A DNA stretch of 6,824 nucleotides from Alistipes sp. CAG:435 (GTDB lineage: Bacteria > Bacteroidota > Bacteroidia > Bacteroidales > UBA932), in the NCBI GenBank assembly GCA_000433355.1, contig FR893178.1, positions 50,892 through 57,715 on the forward strand, given 5' to 3'. Below, piece by piece: positions 1 through 6,487 of the stretch. Each line of letters begins with the position of its first letter. The first letter of the stretch is position 1. Both the position numbers and the translations under genes were made by a program. The notes below the pieces were generated by a model, which had not been told where the DNA came from, did no database searches, and saw nothing but the letters and a program-made list of their open reading frames with translations.

Positions 1-470
1 TCGATCCCTACACGGTCTGTCATGGCATCAACATCGAACACATCAAGAAATGAATTGAAGGTTTTCGCCTTGACTGACTTCCAAACCTTGGCCAGCGAAT
101 CTGCCTCATGCTGAAGCCTGTCCTCCAACTCAATCTCCGCGTTGATCGCGTTCAGTTCCTTCCTCAGATCCTTCTCCACGCGTCCCAACATCTCGGCATA
201 GCGTTTAGGATCATTGAGATAGCGGTCCACACTCTTCTGGTAGTCCTTGAGCGTGAAACCATATTTCTCAAATATAGGCTCATAGAACCATGTGGTGTCC
301 GCCATCCCGTTCTTGTCTGGATTCTCGGCGAGCCATTGGTCGGCAAGAAGCATCTCACGATAGATCCTCTCCATCTTGCGCACGGGTATCACACGCCCCT
401 CACGACTGCAGGAGACTACAGCCGACACCAGAACCATCAATGGAAGAACTATCCTGAGAACCTTTTTCAT
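1..470 (-). CDS. DUF4296-like lipoprotein, C-terminus beyond window edge
   Basis: Reading from the ATG at 470 there is an open frame of 156 complete codons that leaves the window at base 1, so the gene is 3'-partial. The N-terminus is a lipoprotein signal peptide: MKK, a hydrophobic run to about residue 19, then lipobox V-V-S-C with Cys21 as the lipidated residue. The mature part is hydrophilic and probably helical. It contains an RKMERIYREM-LLADQWLAEN stretch, a TTWFYEPIFEKYGFT motif and a charged helix rich in Glu, Lys and Asp. This pattern (lipid Cys, a short helix with 'LADQWL', then 'YEPIFEKYG') is what I recall of the Bacteroidetes family DUF4296, whose function is unknown. No acidic cluster follows Cys21, so I see no surface-export signal and infer a periplasm-facing lipoprotein. 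The start lies 4 bases after the pheT stop; GAGG at 481-478 sits 7 bases upstream but is also part of pheT codons. Expression is probably coupled to pheT. Confidence 0.8.
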   Translation of the reverse strand, partial: MKKVLRIVLPLMVLVSAVVSCSREGRVIPVRKMERIYREMLLADQWLAENPDKNGMADTTWFYEPIFEKYGFTLKDYQKSVDRYLNDPKRYAEMLGRVEKDLRKELNAINAEIELEDRLQHEADSLAKVWKSVKAKTFNSFLDVFDVDAMTDRVGI

Positions 471-474
471 AAGC

Positions 475-2916
475 TTACCTCAATGTCGCTCCGTACTCGT
501 TCTGGAAAGTAGAGAGAAGCTTCTTCATTATCCTCTCCACATCCTCGTCCGTCAATGTCTTCTCCAGATCCTGAAGCACGAATCCGAGGGCGTACTGCTT
601 CTTGCAGGCCGGAATCTTGTCCCCACGATAGACATCGAACAGGGTCACCTGTTTGAGAAGTTTCTTGCCAGCCTTGAACGAACTCTTGTAAAGGTCAGCG
701 TAGCTTACGCTCTCGTCAAGCAGCAAAGCGAAATCCCTTCTGACCTCAGGGAACTTAGGCATCTCCTTGAAGGCGACCTTGTCCCTCTTCACAAGTTGGA
801 ACAAGGTGTTCCAGTTGATCTCTGCGGCGAACACAGGCTGGCGCACACCGAACTTCTTCGCGATGGCCGGAGACACTGTGCCAAGTACCGCGAGCGGCAG
901 ATGCTGCCCCGGAAGGGCATAAGCGACACCTTCACTGAATATGTCAGCGGGAGCCGCGGTGGCCTCCATCTGGTAAAGATTCGCTCCGAAGCGCCTCAGA
1001 AGCAGATCCACATAGCCTTTCAGTTCAAAGAAACTGCTCTTGCCCGGCTGGCTGTTCCAGGATTTCTCAGGAGTTCCGGTGACGAACATCGAGAACGCAG
1101 GATGCTCCTCGTAGGAAGCCAGCGTCTTGCCGTCCATCTCAGGATTACGGCTGTAAACGGAGCCATATTCAAAGAGTTTCATCGACGAGATCTGACGGTT
1201 CAGGTTGTATGCCACAACCTCAAGGCCGCTGAATATGAGGGTCTGCCTCATCACGTTCAAGTCTGAGCTCAGAGGGTTGACGATTATCACGCTCTTCTCC
1301 TCCGGGAATGTGGTAAGTCCCTTATAGTAAGCCCCCTTGGTGAGGGAATTGTTCATTATCTCGACAAAGCCGTTGGCGGCCAGGAAGTTGGATATTCCGT
1401 TGCGGATAGCCTCCGGCTCAGGTGAAGGGGTTGCGTTGACGGACATCTTCATGTGCTGAGGCAGGTCGATGTTGTTGTAGCCGTAGATTCGGAGAATCTC
1501 TTCGACCACGTCACACTCTCTTGTGACATCGATCATATAGGTCGGCGCGGCGACCTTGGCTCCACCCTCTCTCCTCTCGATGAACTCGTAGGTGAGGGCT
1601 GTAAGTATCTTCTCAATCGTGTCGTGTCCGATCTTCTTGCCGATGAACCTTTCGATGCGGTCGTAGTCAAGGTCGATGACCTTCTTCTCGATCTTCTCAG
1701 GATAAAACTCCTCGATTCCTCCGACAATCTCTCCGCCGGCCACTTCCTGAATCAGCAGTGCGGCGCGCTTGGCGGCATATTCATTGATTCCAGGATCGGC
1801 TCCTCTCTCGTAGCGGAATGAGGCGTCGGTCTGGAGAGTATGTCTCTTTGAGGTCTTGCGGATAGAGCCCGGATCGAAGTAGGCGCTCTCCACGAATACA
1901 TTCACAGTCTCGGCCTTAACGCCGGAATCGATGCCGCCGAACACTCCGGCGATGCACATCGGACCGTCAGCGTTGGCGATAACGATGTCCTCGGCTGAGA
2001 GTTTTCTCTCAGTCTCGTCCAGGGTGACAATCTTCTCTCCCTCGGCGGCCCTTCTCACGATAACCTTTCCTCCGGTGATCTTGTCGGCGTCGAAAGTATG
2101 CAGAGGCTGGCCAAGCTCGAAAAGGATGAAGTTGGACACATCCACCACATTGTCGATAGGCCTGAGTCCGATTGACATCAGCTTCTTCTGAAGCCATTCA
2201 GGTGAAGGGCCGACCTTCACACCCTTGATCGTGATCCCGCAATAGCGAGGAGCGGCTGTCGCATCCTGCACTTCCACTGGAATGCCTTTGCCCTCACCCG
2301 GTTTCCAAGCGTCAACAGAAGGGTACTTGAATGAGCAAGGAATATTATTGAGCGTCATCCAGGCATAGAGGTCGCGGGCCACACCGATGTGTGAGGCGGC
2401 GTCCACCCTGTTGGCTGTGATCTCATATTCAATGACGGCCTCGGTCTTGAGATGGAGATAGTCCTTCGCAGAGGTTCCGACCGGCGCGTCGGCAGGGAGA
2501 ACCTTGATGCCGGCATGGTCGTTGCCGATTCCGAGCTCGTCCTCGGCGCAGATCATTCCGAAAGACTCTACGCCACGAATCTTGGACTTCTTGATCTTGA
2601 AGTCTCCCGGGAGCACGGCTCCGATGCGGGCGAAGAGAACTTTCTGGCCGGCGGCCACGTTAGGAGCGCCGCAGACAACGGTCAGAGGGTCGCCGGTGCC
2701 ATCGTTGACTTTCGTGACATGAAGATGGTCAGAGTCAGGATGCGCCTCGCACTCAAGCACCTCGGCGACAACGACTCCGGCAAGTCCACCAGGGACCTCT
2801 TCCTGTTCCTCGACACCATCGACCTCGATTCCTATAGCTGTCATAGCGTCCGCGATCTGCTGCGGAGTAAGATCGGATTCAAGATAATCCTTTAGCCAAT
2901 TGTAAGAAAGCTTCAT
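475..2916 (-). CDS. pheT: Phenylalanyl-tRNA synthetase beta subunit
   Basis: PheT is the beta chain of the cytoplasmic alpha2-beta2 enzyme that charges tRNA-Phe. The alpha chain (PheS) holds the active site; beta binds tRNA and edits mis-charged Tyr-tRNA. At 813 residues it matches full-length bacterial PheT. Domains in order: N-terminal helix MKLSYNWLKDYL; EMAP-II/OB-type tRNA-binding domain about 42-155 (AHPDSDHLHV, then VCGAPN at 81-86 and KIRGVESFGM); B3/B4 editing domain about 217-395 (GLRPIDNVVDVSNF, then GQPLHTFD and RYERGADP at 368-375); B5 domain about 410-485 ending in DVVEEILRIYGY; a degenerate synthetase core about 490-700; and an FDX-ACB anticodon-binding domain about 719-813 (FPEVRRDFAL, then LFDVYRGDKIP). 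ATG at 2916 gives the expected N-terminus and lies 12 bases after the ftsY stop, with no Shine-Dalgarno. pheS is not in the window, so the two subunits are encoded apart here. No frameshift or missing domain is seen. Confidence 0.98.
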   Translation of the reverse strand: MKLSYNWLKDYLESDLTPQQIADAMTAIGIEVDGVEEQEEVPGGLAGVVVAEVLECEAHPDSDHLHVTKVNDGTGDPLTVVCGAPNVAAGQKVLFARIGAVLPGDFKIKKSKIRGVESFGMICAEDELGIGNDHAGIKVLPADAPVGTSAKDYLHLKTEAVIEYEITANRVDAASHIGVARDLYAWMTLNNIPCSFKYPSVDAWKPGEGKGIPVEVQDATAAPRYCGITIKGVKVGPSPEWLQKKLMSIGLRPIDNVVDVSNFILFELGQPLHTFDADKITGGKVIVRRAAEGEKIVTLDETERKLSAEDIVIANADGPMCIAGVFGGIDSGVKAETVNVFVESAYFDPGSIRKTSKRHTLQTDASFRYERGADPGINEYAAKRAALLIQEVAGGEIVGGIEEFYPEKIEKKVIDLDYDRIERFIGKKIGHDTIEKILTALTYEFIERREGGAKVAAPTYMIDVTRECDVVEEILRIYGYNNIDLPQHMKMSVNATPSPEPEAIRNGISNFLAANGFVEIMNNSLTKGAYYKGLTTFPEEKSVIIVNPLSSDLNVMRQTLIFSGLEVVAYNLNRQISSMKLFEYGSVYSRNPEMDGKTLASYEEHPAFSMFVTGTPEKSWNSQPGKSSFFELKGYVDLLLRRFGANLYQMEATAAPADIFSEGVAYALPGQHLPLAVLGTVSPAIAKKFGVRQPVFAAEINWNTLFQLVKRDKVAFKEMPKFPEVRRDFALLLDESVSYADLYKSSFKAGKKLLKQVTLFDVYRGDKIPACKKQYALGFVLQDLEKTLTDEDVERIMKKLLSTFQNEYGATLR

Positions 2917-2928
2917 ATTTCTGATGTT

Positions 2929-3861
2929 TTATTTGTCAATATCCTCTCTGGAGAACAGTGAGCCCACGAACTCCTTCTTGTCAAACACTTTCAGGTCATC
3001 AATGCCCTCGCCGATCCCGATGAACTTGACCGGAACCTTCAACTGGTCAACGATTCCGATGACGACCCCGCCTTTCGCCGTGCCGTCCAGCTTGGTGATA
3101 GCCAGTGATGTTATGTCTGTCGCCCGTGAGAATTCCTTGGCCTGCTGGTAGGCGTTCTGACCTGTCGATGCATCCAGCACGAGAAGCACCTCATGCGGAG
3201 CGTCCGGGATGACCTTACGCATCACGTTACGGATTTTTGTCAGCTCATTCATCAAGTCGATTCTGTTGTGGAGCCTTCCGGCGGTGTCGATCAGTACAAC
3301 GTCAGCACCCTTGGCCACCGCAGACTTTACAGTGTCGAAAGCCACAGAGGCCGGATCAGCGCCCATGCCCTGCTTTACAATCTCCACGTCTGCCCTTTCG
3401 GCCCAGATCTGGAGCTGGTCAACGGCGGCAGCCCTGAACGTGTCGGCGGCTCCGATCATCACTTTCTTGCCCATCGCCTTGTAGCGGGCGGCAAGTTTTC
3501 CGATGGTCGTGGTCTTGCCCACACCGTTCACTCCGACAACCATCACGACAAGAGGTTTCTTCGTCAAGTCGAACGGTTCCTTAGGAGATTCCTCTCCATC
3601 AATATCCAGAAGCGTTCCAATCTCGTCACGAAGCATGTCCACCAGTTCGTCGAAGGACATGTACCTGTCCTTGCTGACCCTTTCCTCAAGGCTGTCAACG
3701 ATCTTGAGCGTGGTGTCCACGCCCATATCCGACGCGACTAGCGCTTCCTCGATGGCATCGAGAACGCTGTCGTCCACCTTGGACTTGCCGATTATCGACC
3801 TTGAAAGCCTCTGGAAGAAGCCCTCTTTCGTCTTCTTCACACCTCTGTCAAACAATCCCAT
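2929..3861 (-). CDS. ftsY: Signal recognition particle receptor FtsY
   Basis: FtsY is the membrane-associated SRP GTPase. It pairs with Ffh to deliver ribosome-nascent chain complexes to the SecYEG translocon. The 310-residue protein is a short form: it has the N and G domains but almost none of the acidic A domain found in E. coli. The N-terminus MGLFDRGVKKTKEGFFQRLS is a probable amphipathic membrane-binding helix. The N domain spans about 25-90 and the NG linker about 90-102. The G domain shows all SRP-GTPase motifs: P-loop GVNGVGKT 110-117, DTFRAAAVDQL 140-150, DTAGR 192-196, TKLDGTAKGG 256-265 and the closing GIGEGIDDL 282-290. ATG at 3861 gives the standard N-terminus. It follows a 201-bp spacer with a strong upstream terminator and a candidate promoter, so ftsY probably begins its own transcript with pheT and the lipoprotein gene downstream. 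Confidence 0.98.
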   Translation of the reverse strand: MGLFDRGVKKTKEGFFQRLSRSIIGKSKVDDSVLDAIEEALVASDMGVDTTLKIVDSLEERVSKDRYMSFDELVDMLRDEIGTLLDIDGEESPKEPFDLTKKPLVVMVVGVNGVGKTTTIGKLAARYKAMGKKVMIGAADTFRAAAVDQLQIWAERADVEIVKQGMGADPASVAFDTVKSAVAKGADVVLIDTAGRLHNRIDLMNELTKIRNVMRKVIPDAPHEVLLVLDASTGQNAYQQAKEFSRATDITSLAITKLDGTAKGGVVIGIVDQLKVPVKFIGIGEGIDDLKVFDKKEFVGSLFSREDIDK

Positions 3862-3870
3862 AACGTTATC

Positions 3871-3888
3871 ATTTGTAAACTTACAAAT
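3871..3888. repeat. 8-bp inverted repeat upstream of ftsY
   Basis: ATTTGTAA (3871-3878) and TTACAAAT (3881-3888) form a perfect inverted repeat with a 2-bp centre. It overlaps the candidate -7 box of the ftsY promoter and the likely transcription start, so it could be an operator. It is AT-rich and short, so chance is also possible. Confidence 0.4.
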
Positions 3889-3915
3889 TTAGTGAAAACC
3901 GAGCGCAATGTGAAA
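3884..3915 (-). promoter_or_regulatory. Candidate Bacteroidetes-type promoter for ftsY-pheT
   Basis: On the minus strand TAAATTTG (3891-3884) is a full match to the Bacteroides -7 consensus TAnnTTTG. Twenty bases further upstream lies TTTC (3915-3912), three of four matches to the -33 TTTG box. The start of transcription would fall near 3877-3880, giving a leader of about 16-19 bases before the ftsY ATG. It lies downstream of a strong terminator, where a new promoter is needed. Prediction from sequence only. Confidence 0.5.
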
Positions 3916-3935
3916 TTTATTTCAAACATTGCCGA
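3889..3935. repeat. 47-bp exact direct repeat, copy 1 (ftsY-proximal)
   Basis: Identical base for base to 3965-4011, offset 76 bp. With a one-base gap the similarity extends 5 bases further left to 3884 (CAAAT on both sides), covering the promoter box. Inside it GCAATGT (3905-3911) and ACATTGC (3926-3932) form a 7-bp inverted repeat; GAAA/TTTC (3912-3915/3920-3923) can extend the stem across a 2-base bulge, leaving a 4-base loop. Non-coding; see findings for origin and meaning. Confidence 0.95.
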
Positions 3936-3964
3936 GGTGCATCCTAAATTCGCCGTCAGGCAAA

Positions 3965-4011
3965 TTAGTGAAAACCGAGCGCAATGTGAAATTTATTTCA
4001 AACATTGCCGA
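3965..4011. repeat. 47-bp exact direct repeat, copy 2 (terminator-proximal)
   Basis: Identical to 3889-3935, with the same internal palindrome at 3981-3987 and 4002-4008. Its right end reaches the A-run that encodes the U-tract of the terminator at 4011-4042. Its left flank reads CAAATTA where copy 1 reads CAAATTTA, so the -7-like box is one base short here (TAATTTG on the minus strand). The 29 bp between copies (3936-3964) is not repeated. Confidence 0.95.
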
Positions 4012-4042
4012 AAAAGGCGCAGACGGAATCCGCCTGCGCCTT
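4011..4042 (-). terminator. Intrinsic terminator of the rpmB-rpmG-DUF4295 operon
   Basis: Read as minus-strand RNA, AAGGCGCAG (4042-4034) pairs with CUGCGCCUU (4022-4014). One A-C mismatch separates this from a further 3-bp CGG/CCG stem, with a 3-base loop at 4029-4027. The hairpin runs directly into five U residues (4015-4011). A GC-rich stem followed by a U-run, 20 bases after the DUF4295 stop codon, is a textbook Rho-independent terminator. It separates the ribosomal-protein group from ftsY. Confidence 0.88.
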
Positions 4043-4062
4043 CGCTATCATATTCACGGAAA

Positions 4063-4224
4063 TTACTTTTTGTCCGCGAAGAAATCCTTTGTCTTTTCAG
4101 CCTCAACGAGGAGTTCAGTGAAGACGTAAGCTCCGGTCTTTGGTGACTTGTCCATACGGATGCACTTCACCATGCTCTTTGCGCCAGCCTTGGCGGCGAA
4201 TGTAGCGACTGCTTTCTTTGCCAT
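4063..4224 (-). CDS. DUF4295 family small basic protein
   Basis: A 53-residue frame starts at ATG 4224 and ends with TAA at 4065-4063. The sequence begins MAKKAVATFAAKAGAKSMVK, continues with CIRMDKSPKTGAYVFTELLV and ends KDFFADKK. The 'MAKKAVAT' start, central 'M-KSPKTGAY-F-E' and final 'FF' are what I recall for DUF4295, a short family restricted to Bacteroidetes and placed directly after rpmB and rpmG. It lies 17 bases after the rpmG stop and is the last gene before the terminator. Size, charge and position suggest a ribosome-associated protein. A Bacteroidetes-specific large-subunit protein, bL38, was reported from the Flavobacterium johnsoniae ribosome structure; this family is the likely candidate, but I cannot confirm the identity here. 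GGAG about 9 bases upstream of the ATG looks Shine-Dalgarno-like, but this phylum is thought not to use such sites. Confidence 0.92.
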   Translation of the reverse strand: MAKKAVATFAAKAGAKSMVKCIRMDKSPKTGAYVFTELLVEAEKTKDFFADKK

Positions 4225-4241
4225 AGTCTATATCTCCAAAT

Positions 4242-4430
4242 TTACTTGATTTCACGATGAACAGTCACCTTGTGGAGGTAAGGATTGTACTTCTTACGCT
4301 CGATACGCTCAGGAGTGTTCTTCTTGTTCTTGGTTGTGATGTACCTTGAGATTCCCGGCACACCGCTTGCTTTCTGCTCAGTGCATTCGAGGATGACCTG
4401 CACCCTGTTTCCTTTTGCTTTCTTTGCCAT
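4242..4430 (-). CDS. rpmG: 50S ribosomal protein bL33
   Basis: bL33 is a small protein of the large ribosomal subunit located near the tRNA exit site. The 62-residue product opens MAKKAKGNRVQVILECTEQK, followed by the typical SRYITTKNKKNTPERIERKKYNP core and a basic C-terminus VTVHREIK, all matching Bacteroidetes bL33. Only one cysteine (Cys16) is present. The paired CxxC zinc-ribbon motifs are therefore absent, making this the zinc-independent (C-) form. ATG at 4430 gives the family's usual MAKK start. It lies 13 bases after the rpmB stop and 17 bases before the DUF4295 gene, in one transcription unit with both. Confidence 0.97.
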   Translation of the reverse strand: MAKKAKGNRVQVILECTEQKASGVPGISRYITTKNKKNTPERIERKKYNPYLHKVTVHREIK

Positions 4431-4443
4431 AACTCAATAGATT

Positions 4444-4686
4444 TTAAACAAGGCCGACATATCCTTTAGCCTGTGCCTCTCTGAGAGCGGCGTCAAGGCC
4501 TTTCTTCTCGATGGTTCTCATTCCTTTGCAGGAAACCTTCAGTGTGATGTACCTCTGCTCAGCCTCTGACCAGAACTTCTTGGTCTTGAGGTTGAGGGCG
4601 AACTCGCGCTTGGTGCGAAGCTTTGAGTGAGCGACATTGTTGCCGATCATTCTCTTTCGTCCTGTGATTTGACAAACTTTTGCCAT
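4444..4686 (-). CDS. rpmB: 50S ribosomal protein bL28
   Basis: bL28 belongs to the large subunit. The 80-residue product has the diagnostic start MAKVCQITGRKRMIGNNVAH, then SKLRTKREFALNLKTKKFW and the C-terminal KGMRTIEKKGLDAALREAQAKGY. ATG at 4686 is preceded by an A-rich stretch (AAAAAGTAAAATATT) instead of a Shine-Dalgarno, as is usual in Bacteroidetes. It is the first gene of the rpmB-rpmG-DUF4295 group. The 79-bp gap to lepB holds a possible promoter, so the group may be transcribed separately from lepB or also by read-through. Confidence 0.98.
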   Translation of the reverse strand: MAKVCQITGRKRMIGNNVAHSKLRTKREFALNLKTKKFWSEAEQRYITLKVSCKGMRTIEKKGLDAALREAQAKGYVGLV

Positions 4687-4729
4687 AATATTTTACTTTT
4701 TTATTGATTCAAAATAAATTGCGGGGCTG

Positions 4730-4761
4730 CAAATTTCGCTCTAAATTTTCAGAATCGCAAA
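4730..4761 (-). promoter_or_regulatory. Possible promoter for rpmB-rpmG
   Basis: In the lepB-rpmB spacer the minus strand has TTTG (4761-4758), a 20-base gap, and GAAATTTG (4737-4730). The latter matches the -7 consensus TAnnTTTG at five of its six defined positions (G in place of the first T). The leader would be about 40 bases. The spacing is right for the Bacteroides promoter class, but the AT-rich spacer makes chance matches easy. Confidence 0.4.
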
Positions 4762-4765
4762 TAAA

Positions 4766-6112
4766 TCAGACAATTTTGAAGAATCTGCGCCACCGTATGT
4801 TGTTAGGGAACTTCCGACCGGCATCAGTTGAGAGCCAAACCATGGCTGGCCTTCCAACTATGTGATCCTCAGGGACGAAACCCCAGTACCTTGAGTCCAG
4901 GGAATTATGCCTGTTGTCCCCCATCATGAAATAGTAGTCCATCTCGAAAGTGTAGCTTGAAGCCTCCTTCCCGTCAATGAATATCTTACCGTCAGCTGTC
5001 GTCCTCAACTCATGCCCTTCGTAGGCAGAGATGATCCTCTCGTAAAGAGGAAGGTTCTCAAGTGTGAGAGCCACTGTCGCACCCTTCTCAGGGATCCAGA
5101 GCGGACCGTAATAGTCACGGGTCCATCCGGAGTTCTCGGTGAACGGGAACAGACTGAGGTAGGAATCCGGATAATCCGGCGGATAAACGTCCAGATTGGG
5201 CTCGACACTCACTACTGAGGAAATCCTGCCGACCTCGTCAAGCATGGCTTGCGTAAGAGGCATGGCCGGATAGCCAGGCAGACTGCCATCGAAATATAGC
5301 TCCTCAAGATTGAGGCCCAGTTTCTCAAGAGTCCTTGAATTGATCCTTCCGCCCGAAGTCACTACAGTGTAGGACAACTGGATTCCAGGATATACCTCCT
5401 GTTTCTCCCCATTGGTATAAACCAGACCATCGACCACCGAAAGCGTGTCCCCCGGAAGAGCCACACATCTCTTGACATAATGGTCTCTCTTATCGACAGG
5501 ACGGACCTTTATCGGACCTCCGCTGGCAATGGTGTAAGCCTTACCCGCGTTTCTGACCCATGCGTGGTAGTCCTCGGACGGGAAGCGGGACAGTACCGTG
5601 TCGCCGTCAGGGAAATTGAACACCACATAATCCCCTCTTCTGACGTTCCGGAAGCCTTTCAGACGGCGGTAGTCATTCTGGATTAAAGTCGAATATGACT
5701 CTTTTCCGAATATGACGTTGTGCGTGAAAGGAACCGAAAGCGGCGTCTGCGGAACCTTAGGGCCGAAAGCCACCTTGCTGACGAAAAGGTGATCCCCCGT
5801 GAAGAGGGAGCTTTCCATCGACGATGAAGGAATCTTGAAGGCCTGGAAGAAGAATATATTGATGAACGTCACGACGATGACAGCGAATATTATGGCGTCA
5901 AGCCAATCGAGCCAGACGTTTCGTTTCTCCCCTTCCTTGTACTCCTTCTTCCAGAACATCCATTTCACCTTGTGGGTGATGTGATGGTCAAAGATGACGG
6001 CAAGGCCGAAGAGCCACCAATAATTCCCGAGCCAGATCACCCACAGCACATAGAGAACGGACCAGAAGCCCATCCTTACCCATTTGTTGTGGTATGTTTC
6101 CCTCAAGCTCAC
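4766..6112 (-). CDS. lepB: Signal peptidase I (large Bacteroidetes form)
   Basis: LepB cleaves signal peptides from exported proteins at the outer face of the inner membrane, using a Ser-Lys dyad (peptidase family S26). The 448-residue protein has hydrophobic segments at about 16-42 and 72-91. Box B follows as KIPSSSMES with nucleophile Ser98. Box D is YVKRCVALPGDTL with general base Lys214. Box E is MMGDNRHNSLDSRYWG at 396-411. It is longer than E. coli LepB (about 320) because of extra sequence between boxes B and D and a long insert about 240-375. Bacteroides homologues show the same layout, so I do not regard it as odd. The frame opens at GTG (6112), 10 bases after the rplT stop, with an in-frame TGA close upstream. 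An ATG at codon 14 is the alternative start. It closes the infC-rpmI-rplT run and may be co-transcribed with it. Confidence 0.96.
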   Translation of the reverse strand: MSLRETYHNKWVRMGFWSVLYVLWVIWLGNYWWLFGLAVIFDHHITHKVKWMFWKKEYKEGEKRNVWLDWLDAIIFAVIVVTFINIFFFQAFKIPSSSMESSLFTGDHLFVSKVAFGPKVPQTPLSVPFTHNVIFGKESYSTLIQNDYRRLKGFRNVRRGDYVVFNFPDGDTVLSRFPSEDYHAWVRNAGKAYTIASGGPIKVRPVDKRDHYVKRCVALPGDTLSVVDGLVYTNGEKQEVYPGIQLSYTVVTSGGRINSRTLEKLGLNLEELYFDGSLPGYPAMPLTQAMLDEVGRISSVVSVEPNLDVYPPDYPDSYLSLFPFTENSGWTRDYYGPLWIPEKGATVALTLENLPLYERIISAYEGHELRTTADGKIFIDGKEASSYTFEMDYYFMMGDNRHNSLDSRYWGFVPEDHIVGRPAMVWLSTDAGRKFPNNIRWRRFFKIV

Positions 6113-6122
6113 TTTTCAGACA

Positions 6123-6467
6123 CTATTTTACAGAATTGACGATTGCTTCGAACGCCTGTGGGTTGTTCATGGCGAGGTCAGCGAGAACCTTGCGGTTGAG
6201 ACCGATGTTCTGCTTCGCGAGCTTGCCCATGAACTGAGAGTAAGAGATGCCATACTGACGGGCAGCGGCGTTGATTCTCTGGATCCAGAGGGCACGGAAA
6301 TTACGCTTCTTGGCCTTGCGGTCACGATAAGCGTAGGTGAGACCTTTCTCGTAGGTGTTCTTCGCTACAGTCCAGACATTCTTTCTGGAGAGGAAATTAC
6401 CGCGGGTTCTCTTGAGAATCTTCTTGCGGCGAGCCCTTGAGGCTACTGAATTTACTGATCTTGGCAT
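6123..6467 (-). CDS. rplT: 50S ribosomal protein bL20
   Basis: bL20 binds 23S rRNA early in assembly of the large subunit; in E. coli and Bacillus it also represses its own operon by binding mRNA. The 114-residue product has the standard layout: a basic, extended N-terminal half (VASRARRKKILKRTRGNF, then a Tyr/Arg/Lys-rich stretch) and a globular C-terminal half starting around RALWIQRINAAARQYGISYS, with LNRKVLADLAMNNPQAF near the end. ATG at 6467 gives the usual MPRSVN start. It is 77 bases from the rpmI stop, a wide spacer for this operon, which holds a hairpin. lepB follows after 10 bases. Confidence 0.98.
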   Translation of the reverse strand: MPRSVNSVASRARRKKILKRTRGNFLSRKNVWTVAKNTYEKGLTYAYRDRKAKKRNFRALWIQRINAAARQYGISYSQFMGKLAKQNIGLNRKVLADLAMNNPQAFEAIVNSVK

Positions 6468-6487
6468 AAATTGATCTTTTTCCGGAG

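Noticed and set aside
478..481. GAGG ahead of the lipoprotein gene (and GGAG ahead of the DUF4295 gene) as Shine-Dalgarno sites
   Set aside because: GAGG is dictated by pheT codons. Bacteroidetes ribosomes are reported to hide the anti-Shine-Dalgarno sequence, so such matches carry little weight.
376..1266. A 296-codon plus-strand open frame
   Set aside because: It lies antisense to pheT, whose 813-residue product is unmistakable. The translation has no recognisable family pattern, so it is a shadow of codon bias.
3193..3741. A 182-codon plus-strand open frame
   Set aside because: Fully antisense to the ftsY GTPase domain and without family features.
3892..4146. Plus-strand open frames through the direct repeats, with apparently repeated peptide stretches
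   Set aside because: The repeat offset is 76 bp, not a multiple of three, so the two copies are read in different frames. The frames also run through the terminator and antisense to the DUF4295 gene.
4712..4740. Weak inverted repeat (AAATTTGC / GCAATTT on the minus strand) after lepB as a possible terminator
   Set aside because: The arms need a bulge, the stem is AT-rich and no clean U-run follows. It also overlaps the candidate rpmB promoter.
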